64,000 nucleotides of DNA from Dichetophora obliterata. Taxonomy: Eukaryota > Arthropoda > Insecta > Diptera > Sciomyzidae. The first letter of the stretch is position 1. Every line of letters begins with the position of its first letter. Made by a program: the position numbers and the translations under genes. Shown one piece after another: positions 1 to 8,109 of the stretch. The notes under the pieces are model-generated. The model searched no databases and was not told the DNA's origin. It saw only the letters and a program-made list of their open reading frames with translations. The stretch spans positions 1,774,673 to 1,838,672 of the forward strand of contig OY986440.1 of assembly GCA_963920525.1 (NCBI GenBank). Direction: 5' to 3'.

Positions 1-56
1 CATCTTGAATTTTAAAATTCTGACCTTAGATTCGAAATCAGCGATAAAATTAATTT

Positions 57-65
57 TGACCTTGA
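57..65 (-). promoter_or_regulatory. FTZ-F1/SF-1/ERR-type half-site (representative)
   Basis: TGACCTTGA on the + strand reads TCAAGGTCA on the minus strand. This is the extended monomer half-site known for NR5A (FTZ-F1/SF-1) and ERR nuclear receptors. It lies at the start of the core and recurs once per monomer (next at 853-861). Eight copies are disrupted: T at 15516, 20844, 22436, 24578, 28069 and 31804 (GACC to TACC), and T at 35541 and 41900 (GACC to GTCC). Binding is inferred from the motif alone. Confidence 0.35.
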
Positions 66-106
66 AAAAACACCCCAGATTAAACCGGATATTTTTTCCA
101 TAGCGA

Positions 107-175
107 CTCTCACAAAAGCCACATGGCGGCCATCATTAAAAAATTGTCAACTCTGCGCCTCTCCTAAGCGGCCAT
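107..175. promoter_or_regulatory. GAGAG plus triple GCCAT motif cluster (representative)
   Basis: Within 69 bp of the core lie CTCTC at 107-111 (GAGAG on the minus strand, the GAGA-factor core), ATGGC at 123-127 and GCCAT at 129-133 (an inverted pair with one base between), and another GCCAT at 171-175. GCCAT is the core of the PHO/YY1 site. Upstream ACACCCC reads GGGGTGT on the minus strand, which fits the KLF/Sp1-like RRGGYGY motif. The cluster recurs in every monomer. Some copies are altered: CTTTC replaces CTCTC near 13424 and 17160, and ATT became TAT after GGCC in the cores ending at 1848, 3334, 8109 and 9595, removing the third GCCAT. Such motifs are short and could occur by chance. 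Confidence 0.25.
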
Positions 176-385
176 TATACTTTTGTGGAAGGAGGAGGAG
201 CCACAAGAACAGCCAGTGTTGTGCAAAAGTTTATGAGAAGTATAAGTGTTGTGTAAATTTGAAACCAGTTTCAATGCCTTCCTACACTCATTACCAATTC
301 CTAGAGAACCCTATGATTTTGAAATTTTATAATTTTGAAATTCTGACGACGGATTCGGATTCAGTGACCCATATTTTGTGTATGA

Positions 386-395
386 TTTTTTTTTT
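386..395 (+). repeat. Poly-T tract of variable length (representative)
   Basis: A T10 run follows TATGA in each 244-bp subrepeat. Across the window the run varies from T8 to T12, for example T8 in the second subrepeat of the marked monomers (1055, 2541, 39958, 45040, 52821, 58454) and T11 near 6083 and 12354. It explains most 1-2 bp monomer length differences and behaves as a microsatellite. T9 in the first subrepeat marks the monomers at 20494, 23433, 24228, 27719, 31454, 35741, 42100, 57659 and 63536. Confidence 0.9.
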
Positions 396-454
396 GCCTT
401 CCCCGAATTCTCAAAACTACAGAAAAAGAAGGTGGCAACCCTATCCACCATCTT

Positions 455-468
455 GAATTTTAAAATTC
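455..468. repeat. 14-bp perfect palindrome GAATTTTAAAATTC (representative)
   Basis: This self-complementary 14-mer sits in the CTTGAATTTTAAAATTCTGAC block and occurs three times per 796-bp monomer (455, 699 and 803 in the reference), twice in 552-bp monomers. It is broken by T-to-A changes at 33903 and 47077. It is shortened by GAATTTT to AAATTTT near 57407 and 63284. It may extrude as an AT-rich cruciform; no protein partner is recognised. Confidence 0.75.
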
Positions 469-657
469 TGACTTCAGATTCGAAATCAGCGACCCCTAAA
501 CACTAATAAATGACGTTTAAAATTCTTAAAAAGACATATTATTAGGTGGCAACCCTATTATTTCGAATCTTTATAATTTTGAAATTCTGACGACGGATTC
601 GGATTCAGTGACCCATATTTTGCGTATGATTTTTTTTTTGCCTTCCCCGAATTCTCA

Positions 658-840
658 AAACTACAGAAAAAGAAGGTGGCAACCCTATCCACCATCTTGA
701 ATTTTAAAATTCTGACTTCAGATTCGAAATCAGCGACCCCTAAACACTAATAAATGACTACAAACTACAAAAAATAAAGGTGGCAACCCTATCCACCATC
801 TTGAATTTTAAAATTCTGACCTTAGATTCGAAATCAGCGA
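658..840 (+). repeat. 104-bp-offset direct repeat pair
   Basis: AAACTAC at 658-664 recurs at 762-768, and both are followed by a purine/A-rich stretch, GGTGGCAACCCTATCCACC, the GAATTTTAAAATTC palindrome and an ATTCGAAATCAGCGA motif. The two copies are told apart by CTGACTTCAG in the first and CTGACCTTAG in the second. Only the second leads into the core. Recombination between these copies removes exactly 104 bp and explains the 692-bp monomers at 1849 and 8110. Confidence 0.93.
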
Positions 841-1115
841 TAAAATTAATTTTGACCTTGAAAAAACACCCCAGATTAAACCGGATATTTTTTCCATAGC
901 GACTCTCACAAAAGCCACATGGCGGCCATCATTAAAAAATTGTCAACTCTGCGCCTCTCCTAAGCGGCCATTATACTTTTGTGGAAGGAGGAGGAGCCAC
1001 AAAAACAGCCAGTGTTGTGCAAAAGTTTATGAGAAGTATAAGTGTTGTGTAAATTTGAAACCAGTTTCAATGCCTTCCTACACTCATTACCAATTCCTAG
1101 AGAACCCTATGATTT
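841..1115 (+). repeat. Non-repetitive core segment of the monomer
   Basis: About 275 bp present once in every monomer, whatever the subrepeat number. It begins TAAAATTAATTTTGACC and ends near GAGAACCCTATG. It holds the GC-richest short motifs of the repeat: CACCCC, the GCCAT cluster, CTGCGCCTCTCC and the GGAGGAGGAG hairpin loop. It is the only part that is not an obvious relative of the 104-125 bp submodules. Its strict one-per-monomer presence makes it the best probe target for counting monomers. Function unknown. Confidence 0.9.
977..1004. other. Hairpin with purine loop (representative)
   Basis: TTTTGTGG (977-984) and CCACAAAA (997-1004) are perfect 8-bp complements around a 12-base all-purine loop of GGA repeats (985-996). 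Most monomers keep all 8 pairs. In monomers with CCACAAG the stem is 6 bp (for example 183-206). In three monomers (near 29790, 41476 and 42824) GTGG is GTGC, which breaks the stem next to the loop, and all three also carry the CCACAAG arm. Confidence 0.6.
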
Positions 1116-4026
1116 TGAAATTTTATAATTTTGAAATTCTGACGACGGATTCGGATTCAGTGACCCATATTTTGCGTATGATTTTTTTTTTGCCTTCCCC
1201 GAATTCTCAAAACTACAGAAAAAGAAGGTGGCAACCCTATCCACCATCTTGAATTTTAAAATTCTGACTTCAGATTCGAAATCAGCGACCCCTAAACACT
1301 AATAAATGACGTTTAAAATTCTTAAAAAGACATATTATTAGGTGGCAGCCCTATTATTTCGAATCTTTATAATTTTGAAATTCCGACGACGGATTCGGAT
1401 TCAGTGACCCATATTTTGTGTATGATTTTTTTTGCCTTCCCCGAATTCTCAAAACTACAGAAAAAGAAGGTGGCAACCCTATCCACCATCTTGAATTTTA
1501 AAATTCTGACTTCAGATTCGAAATCACTGACCCCTAAACACTAATAAATGACTACAAACTACAAAAAATAAAGGTGGCAACCCTATCCACCATCTTGAAT
1601 TTTAAAATTCTGACCTTAGATTCGAAATCAGCGATAAAATTAATTTTGACCTTGAAAAAACACCCCAGATTAAACCGGATATTTTTTCCATAGCGACTCT
1701 CACAAAAGCCACATGGCGGCCATCATTAAAAAATTGTCAACTCTGCGCCTCTCCTAAGCGGCCTATATACTTTTGTGGAAGGAGGAGGAGCCACAAGAAC
1801 AGCCAGTGTTGTGCAAAAGTTTATGAGAAGTATAAGTGTTGTGTAAATTTGAAACCAGTTTCAATGCCTTCCTACACTCATTACCAATTCCTAGAGAACC
1901 CTATGATTTTGAAATTTTATAATTTTGAAATTCTGACGACGGATTCGGATTCAGTGACCCATATTTTGTGTATGATTTTTTTTTTGCCTTCCCCGAATTC
2001 TCAAAACTACAGAAAAAGAAGGTGGCAACCCTATCCACCATCTTGAATTTTAAAATTCTGACTTCAGATTCGAAATCAGCGACCCCTAAACACTAATAAA
2101 TGACGTTTAAAATTCTTAAAAAGACATATTCTTAGGTGGCAACCCTATTATTTCGAATCTTTATAATTTTGAAATTCTGACGACGGATTCGGATTCAGTG
2201 ACCCATATTTTGTGTATGATTTTTTTTTTGCCTTCCCCGAATTCTCAAAACTACAGAAAAAGAAGGTGGCAACCCTATCCACCATCTTGAATTTTAAAAT
2301 TCTGACCTTAGATTCGAAATCAGCGATAAAATTAATTTTGACCTTGAAAAAACACCCCAGATTAAACCGGATATTTTTTCCATAGCGACTCTCACAAAAG
2401 CCACATGGCGGCCATCATTAAAAAATTGTCAACTCTGCGCCTCTCCTAAGCGGCCATTATACTTTTGTGGAAGGAGGAGGAGCCACAAAAACAGCCAGTG
2501 TTGTGCAAAAGTTTATGAGAAGTATAAGTGTTGTGTAAATTTGAAACCAGTTTCAATGCCTTCCTACACTCATTACCAATTCCTAGAGAACCCTATGATT
2601 TTGAAATTTTATAATTTTGAAATTCTGACGACGGATTCGGATTCAGTGACCCATATTTTGCGTATGATTTTTTTTTTGCCTTCCCCGAATTCTCAAAACT
2701 ACAGAAAAAGAAGGTGGCAACCCTATCCACCATCTTGAATTTTAAAATTCTGACTTCAGATTCGAAATCAGCGACCCCTAAACACTAATAAATGACGTTT
2801 AAAATTCTTAAAAAGACATATTATTAGGTGGCAGCCCTATTATTTCGAATCTTTATAATTTTGAAATTCCGACGACGGATTCGGATTCAGTGACCCATAT
2901 TTTGTGTATGATTTTTTTTGCCTTCCCCGAATTCTCAAAACTACAGAAAAAGAAGGTGGCAACCCTATCCACCATCTTGAATTTTAAAATTCTGACTTCA
3001 GATTCGAAATCACTGACCCCTAAACACTAATAAATGACTACAAACTACAAAAAATAAAGGTGGCAACCCTATCCACCATCTTGAATTTTAAAATTCTGAC
3101 CTTAGATTCGAAATCAGCGATAAAATTAATTTTGACCTTGAAAAAACACCCCAGATTAAACCGGATATTTTTTCCATAGCGACTCTCACAAAAGCCACAT
3201 GGCGGCCATCATTAAAAAATTGTCAACTCTGCGCCTCTCCTAAGCGGCCTATATACTTTTGTGGAAGGAGGAGGAGCCACAAGAACAGCCAGTGTTGTGC
3301 AAAAGTTTATGAGAAGTATAAGTGTTGTGTAAATTTGAAACCAGTTTCAATGCCTTCCTACACTCATTACCAATTCCTAGAGAACCCTATGATTTTGAAA
3401 TTTTATAATTTTGAAATTCTGACGACGGATTCGGATTCAGTGACCCATATTTTGTGTATGATTTTTTTTTTGCCTTCCCCGAATTCTCAAAACTACAGAA
3501 AAAGAAGGTGGCAACCCTATCCACCATCTTGAATTTTAAAATTCTGACTTCAGATTCGAAATCAGCGACCCCTAAACACTAATAAATGACGTTTAAAATT
3601 CTTAAAAAGACATATTATTAGGTGGCAACCCTATTATTTCGAATCTTTATAATTTTGAAATTCTGACGACGGATTCGGATTCAGTGACCCATATTTTGTG
3701 TATGATTTTTTTTTTGCCTTCCCCGAATTCTCAAAACTACAGAAAAAGAAGGTGGCAACCCTATCCACCATCTTGAATTTTAAAATTCTGACTTCAGATT
3801 CGAAATCAGCGACCCCTAAACACTAATAAATGACGTTTAAAATTCTTAAAAAGACATATTATTAGGTGGCAACGCTATTATTTCGAATCTTTATAATTTT
3901 GAAATTCTGACGACGGATTCGGATTCAGTGACCCATATTTTGCATATGATTTTTTTTTTGCCTTCCCCGAATTCTCAAAACTACAGAAAAAGAAGGTGGC
4001 AACCCTATCCACCATCTTGAATTTTA
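1055..4026 (+). repeat. Nested 1486-bp duplication inside type A HOR
   Basis: Monomers at 1055 and 1849 recur at 2541 and 3335, offset 1486. The copied pair shares GGCAGCCC, CCGACG, T8, CACTGACC, GGCCTATATAC and the CCACAAG arm, a combination found nowhere else outside type A. Homology is clear through about 2100/3586. Beyond that the second members diverge: the 1849 monomer has CATATTCTTAGG and ends as a 692-bp form, whereas the 3335 monomer has CATATTATTAGG and carries a third subrepeat. The same nested pair is present in copy 2 (7316 and 8802). Confidence 0.85.
1849..2540 (+). repeat. 692-bp monomer lacking the 104-bp module
   Basis: The second subrepeat runs straight from CCACCATCTTGAATTTTAAAATTCTGAC into CCTTAG and the core (junction about 2281-2311). 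The CTTCAG copy and the TACAAACTACAAAAAATAAA stretch are missing. The loss is 104 bp, as expected from exchange between the two 104-bp-offset copies. The monomer also carries a private CATATTCTTAGG. Confidence 0.93.
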
Positions 4027-4374
4027 AAATTCTGACTTCAGATTCGAAATCAGCGACCCCTAAACACTAATAAATGACTACAAACTACAAAAAATAAAGG
4101 TGGCAACCCTATCCACCATCTTGAATTTTAAAATTCTGACCTTAGATTCGAAATCAGCGATAAAATTAATTTTGACCTTGAAAAAACACCCCAGATTAAA
4201 CCGGATATTTTTTCCATAGCGACTCTCACAAAAGCCACATGGCGGCCATCATTAAAAAATTGTCAACTCTGCGCCTCTCCTAAGCGGCCATTATACTTTT
4301 GTGGAAGGAGGAGGAGCCACAAAAACAGCCAGTGTTGTGCAAAAGTTTATGAGAAGTATAAGTGTTGTGTAAAT
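3335..4374 (+). repeat. 1040-bp monomer with three 244-bp subrepeats
   Basis: It has an extra 244-bp subrepeat. The third copy is marked by CAACGCTATT (near 3871) and a CA dinucleotide before TATGA. The length equals 796 plus 244 exactly. Its HOR neighbour at 4375 is a 552-bp monomer, so the adjacent pair together holds the usual four subrepeats, as expected for reciprocal products of an unequal exchange. Confidence 0.93.
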
Positions 4375-7300
4375 TTGAAACCAGTTTCAATGCCTTCCTA
4401 CACTCATTACCAATTCCTAGAGAACCCTATGATTTTGAAATTTTATAATTTTGAAATTCTGACGACGGATTCGGATTCAGTGACCCATATTTTGCGTATG
4501 ATTTTTTTTTTGCCTTCCCCGAATTCTCAAAACTACAGAAAAAGAAGGTGGCAACCCTATCCACCATCTTGAATTTTAAAATTCTGACTTCAGATTCGAA
4601 ATCAGCGACCCCTAAACACTAATAAATGACTACAAACTACAAAAAATAAAGGTGGCAACCCTATCCACCATCTTGAATTTTAAAATTCTGACCTTAGATT
4701 CGAAATCAGCGATAAAATTAATTTTGACCTTGAAAAAACACCCCAGATTAAACCGGATATTTTTTCCATAGCGACTCTCACAAAAGCCACATGGCGGCCA
4801 TCATTAAAAAATTGTCAACTCTGCGCCTCTCCTAAGCGGCCATTATACTTTTGTGGAAGGAGGAGGAGCCACAAAAACAGCCAGTGTTGTGCAAAAGTTT
4901 ATGAGAAGTATAAGTGTTGTGTAAATTTGAAACCAGTTTCAATGCCTTCCTACACTCATTACCAATTCCTAGAGAACCCTATGATTTTGAAATTTTATAA
5001 TTTTGAAATTCTGACGACGGATTCGGATTCAGTGACCCATATTTTGCGTATGATTTTTTTTTTGCCTTCCCCGAATTCTCAAAACTACAGAAAAAGAAGG
5101 TGGCAACCCTATCCACCATCTTGAATTTTAAAATTCTGACTTCAGATTCGAAATCAGCGACCCCTAAACACTAATAAATGACGTTTAAAATTCTTAAAAA
5201 GACATATTATTAGGTGGCAACCCTATTATTTCGAATCTTTATAATTTTGAAATTCTGACGACGGATTCGGATTCAGTGACCCATATTTTGCGTATGATTT
5301 TTTTTTTGCCTTCCCCGAATTCTCAAAACTACAGAAAAAGAAGGTGGCAACCCTATCCACCATCTTGAATTTTAAAATTCTGACTTCAGATTCGAAATCA
5401 GCGACCCCTAAACACTAATAAATGACTACAAACTACAAAAAATAAAGGTGGCAACCCTATCCACCATCTTGAATTTTAAAATTCTGACCTTAGATTCGAA
5501 ATCAGCGATAAAATTAATTTTGACCTTGAAAAAACACCCCAGATTAAACCGGATATTTTTTCCATAGCGACTCTCACAAAAGCCACATGGCGGCCATCAT
5601 TAAAAAATTGTCAACTCTGCGCCTCTCCTAAGCGGCCATTATACTTTTGTGGAAGGAGGAGGAGCCACAAAAACAGCCAGTGTTGTGCAAAAGTTTATGA
5701 GAAGTATAAGTGTTGTGTAAATTTGAAACCAGTTTCAATGCCTTCCTACACTCATTACCAATTCCTAGAGAACCCTATGATTTTGAAATTTTATAATTTT
5801 GAAATTCTGACGACGGATTCGGATTCAGTGACCCATATTTTGCGTATGATTTTTTTTTTGCCTTCCCCGAATTCTCAAAACTACAGAAAAAGAAGGTGGC
5901 AACCCTATCCACCATCTTGAATTTTAAAATTCTGACTTCAGATTCGAAATCAGCGACCCCTAAACACTAATAAATGACGTTTAAAATTCTTATAAAGACA
6001 TATAATTAGGTGGCAACCCTATTATTTCGAATCTTTATAATTTTGAAATTCTGACGACGGATTCGGATTCAGTGACCCATATTTTGCGTATGATTTTTTT
6101 TTTTGCCTTCCCCGAATTCTCAAAACTACAGAAAAAGAAGGTGGCAACCCTATCCACCATCTTGAATTTTAAAATTCTGACTTCAGATTCGAAATCAGCG
6201 ACCCCTAAACACTAATAAATGACTACAAACTACAAAAAATAAAGGTGGCAACCCTATCCACCATCTTGAATTTTAAAATTCTGACCTTAGATTCGAAATC
6301 AGCGATAAAATTAATTTTGACCTTGAAAAAACACCCCAGATTAAACCGGATATTTTTTCCATAGCGACTCTCACAAAAGCCACATGGCGGCCATCATTAA
6401 AAAAATGTCAACTCTGCGCCTCTCCTAAGCGGCCATTATACTTTTGTGGAAGGAGGAGGAGCCACAAGAACAGCCAGTGTTGTGCAAAAGTTTATGAGAA
6501 GTATAAGTGTTGTGTAAATTTGAAACCAGTTTCAATGCCTTCCTACACTCATTACCAATTCCTAGAGAACCCTATGATTTTGAAATTTTATAATTTTGAA
6601 ATTCTGACGACGGATTCGGATTCAGTGACCCATATTTTGTGTATGATTTTTTTTTTGCCTTCCCCGAATTCTCAAAACTACAGAAAAAGAAGGTGGCAAC
6701 CCTATCCACCATCTTGAATTTTAAAATTCTGACTTCAGATTCGAAATCAGCGACCCCTAAACACTAATAAATGACGTTTAAAATTCTTAAAAAGACATAT
6801 TATTAGGTGGCAACCCTATTATTTCGAATCTTTATAATTTTGAAATTCTGACGACGGATTCGGATTCAGTGACCCATATTTTGCGTATGATTTTTTTTTT
6901 GCCTTCCCCGAATTCTCAAAACTACAGAAAAAGAAGGTGGCAACCCTATCCACCATCTTGAATTTTAAAATTCTGACTTCAGATTCGAAATCAGCGACCC
7001 CTAAACACTAATAAATGACTACAAACTACAAAAAATAAAGGTGGCAACCCTATCCACCATCTTGAATTTTAAAATTCTGACCTTAGATTCGAAATCAGCG
7101 ATAAAATTAATTTTGACCTTGAAAAAACACCCCAGATTAAACCGGATATTTTTTCCATAGCGACTCTCACAAAAGCCACATGGCGGCCATCATTAAAAAA
7201 TTGTCAACTCTGCGCCTCTCCTAAGCGGCCATTATACTTTTGTGGAAGGAGGAGGAGCCACAAAAACAGCCAGTGTTGTGCAAAAGTTTATGAGAAGTAT

Positions 7301-8109
7301 AAGTGTTGTGTAAATTTGAAACCAGTTTCAATGCCTTCCTACACTCATTACCAATTCCTAGAGAACCCTATGATTTTGAAATTTTATAATTTTGAAATTC
7401 TGACGACGGATTCGGATTCAGTGACCCATATTTTGCGTATGATTTTTTTTTTGCCTTCCCCGAATTCTCAAAACTACAGAAAAAGAAGGTGGCAACCCTA
7501 TCCACCATCTTGAATTTTAAAATTCTGACTTCAGATTCGAAATCAGCGACCCCTAAACACTAATAAATGACGTTTAAAATTCTTAAAAAGACATATTATT
7601 AGGTGGCAGCCCTATTATTTCGAATCTTTATAATTTTGAAATTCCGACGACGGATTCGGATTCAGTGACCCATATTTTGTGTATGATTTTTTTTGCCTTC
7701 CCCGAATTCTCAAAACTACAGAAAAAGAAGGTGGCAACCCTATCCACCATCTTGAATTTTAAAATTCTGACTTCAGATTCGAAATCACTGACCCCTAAAC
7801 ACTAATAAATGACTACAAACTACAAAAAATAAAGGTGGCAACCCTATCCACCATCTTGAATTTTAAAATTCTGACCTTAGATTCGAAATCAGCGATAAAA
7901 TTAATTTTGACCTTGAAAAAACACCCCAGATTAAACCGGATATTTTTTCCATAGCGACTCTCACAAAAGCCACATGGCGGCCATCATTAAAAAATTGTCA
8001 ACTCTGCGCCTCTCCTAAGCGGCCTATATACTTTTGTGGAAGGAGGAGGAGCCACAAGAACAGCCAGTGTTGTGCAAAAGTTTATGAGAAGTATAAGTGT
8101 TGTGTAAAT

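Larger units (their letters stand above)
1..258 (+). repeat. Partial monomer (3' portion) at the left edge
   Basis: This is the end of a monomer whose start lies outside the window: the last part of the 104-bp module (about 1-44) and then the core. It matches 6262-6519, the equivalent tail one type A HOR later, including the G at 207 (counterpart 6468). One difference is clear: T144 against A6405. This suggests that another type A-like HOR lies to the left. Confidence 0.9.
331..758 (+). repeat. 244-bp direct subrepeat pair inside the monomer
   Basis: Positions 331-514 are repeated at 575-758 with an offset of exactly 244 bp. After 514 the first copy continues as GTTTAAAATTC... into the second copy, while the second leaves at 759 as TACAAACTAC. 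Each copy holds a GACGACGGATTCGGATTC block, the variable dinucleotide and poly-T tract, one GAATTC site, and the block GGTGGCAACCCTATCCACC followed by GAATTTTAAAATTC. Copy number of this subrepeat (1, 2 or 3) sets the monomer length class, so it is the unit gained or lost by unequal exchange. Confidence 0.95.
259..1054 (+). repeat. Reference 796-bp monomer (two 244-bp subrepeats)
   Basis: This is the first complete monomer and serves as the reference. From the conserved TTGAAACCAG motif it runs through the end of the core (259-330), a full 244-bp subrepeat (331-574), a second subrepeat copy that matches the first only to 758, a 104-bp-offset module (762-840), and the next core (from about 841). 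The submodule skeleton AATTTT..AAATTCTGAC starts at 331, 456, 575, 700 and 804, giving steps of 125, 119, 125 and 104 bp and then 323 bp to the next monomer, which total 796. Sixty of the 85 complete monomers are of this class. Lengths of 794-798 reflect mainly poly-T length plus rare small indels. Confidence 0.96.
259..6519 (+). repeat. Type A higher-order repeat, copy 1 (6261 bp, 8 monomers)
   Basis: Monomer starts: 259, 1055, 1849, 2541, 3335, 4375, 4927, 5723, with lengths 796, 794, 692, 794, 1040, 552, 796, 797. It is the only HOR type that contains both the 692-bp and a 1040-bp monomer. Diagnostic variants are GGCAGCCC, CCGACG and CACTGACC in monomers 2 and 4, GGCCTATATAC in the cores after monomers 2 and 4, CAACGCTATT in monomer 5 (near 3871), and CTTATAAAGAC with T11 in monomer 8. 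Confidence 0.95.

Noticed and set aside
188..200. Shine-Dalgarno-like GGAGGAGGAG
   Set aside because: No start codon and reading frame follow at a suitable spacing, and the sequence is clearly a eukaryote-type satellite. It is better explained as the hairpin loop.
259..456. Small open reading frame of 65 codons repeated in all 86 monomers (also 67-, 70- and 82-codon versions)
   Set aside because: It opens with TTG (the first ATG is at 274) and recurs only because the satellite is homogenised. Poly-T length changes shift its frame (T9 gives 67 codons, T11 at 50675 gives 82), codon 41 is hypervariable, and it ends inside the GAATTTTAAAATTC block. There is no domain, promoter or sign of codon-level constraint.
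488..506. Telomere-like CCCTAAA and TTAGG motifs (CGACCCCTAAACAC; ATTATTAGG)
   Set aside because: Each occurs singly within a submodule and never in tandem, so there is no telomeric array.
506..511. Poly-A signal AATAAA in ACTAATAAATGAC
   Set aside because: It is part of every submodule in an AT-rich repeat and has no associated transcript unit, so it is not annotated as functional.
716..732. Pol III B-box-like GATTCGAAATC
   Set aside because: It mismatches the B-box consensus at two fixed positions, has no A box at a suitable distance and no tRNA fold. The nearby T run fits a terminator only by being a homopolymer.
1761..1772. TATA-box-like CTATATAC in the type A variant cores
   Set aside because: It is present only in four cores and arises from a two-base change. 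No initiator or downstream gene is visible, so it is treated as a diagnostic satellite variant.
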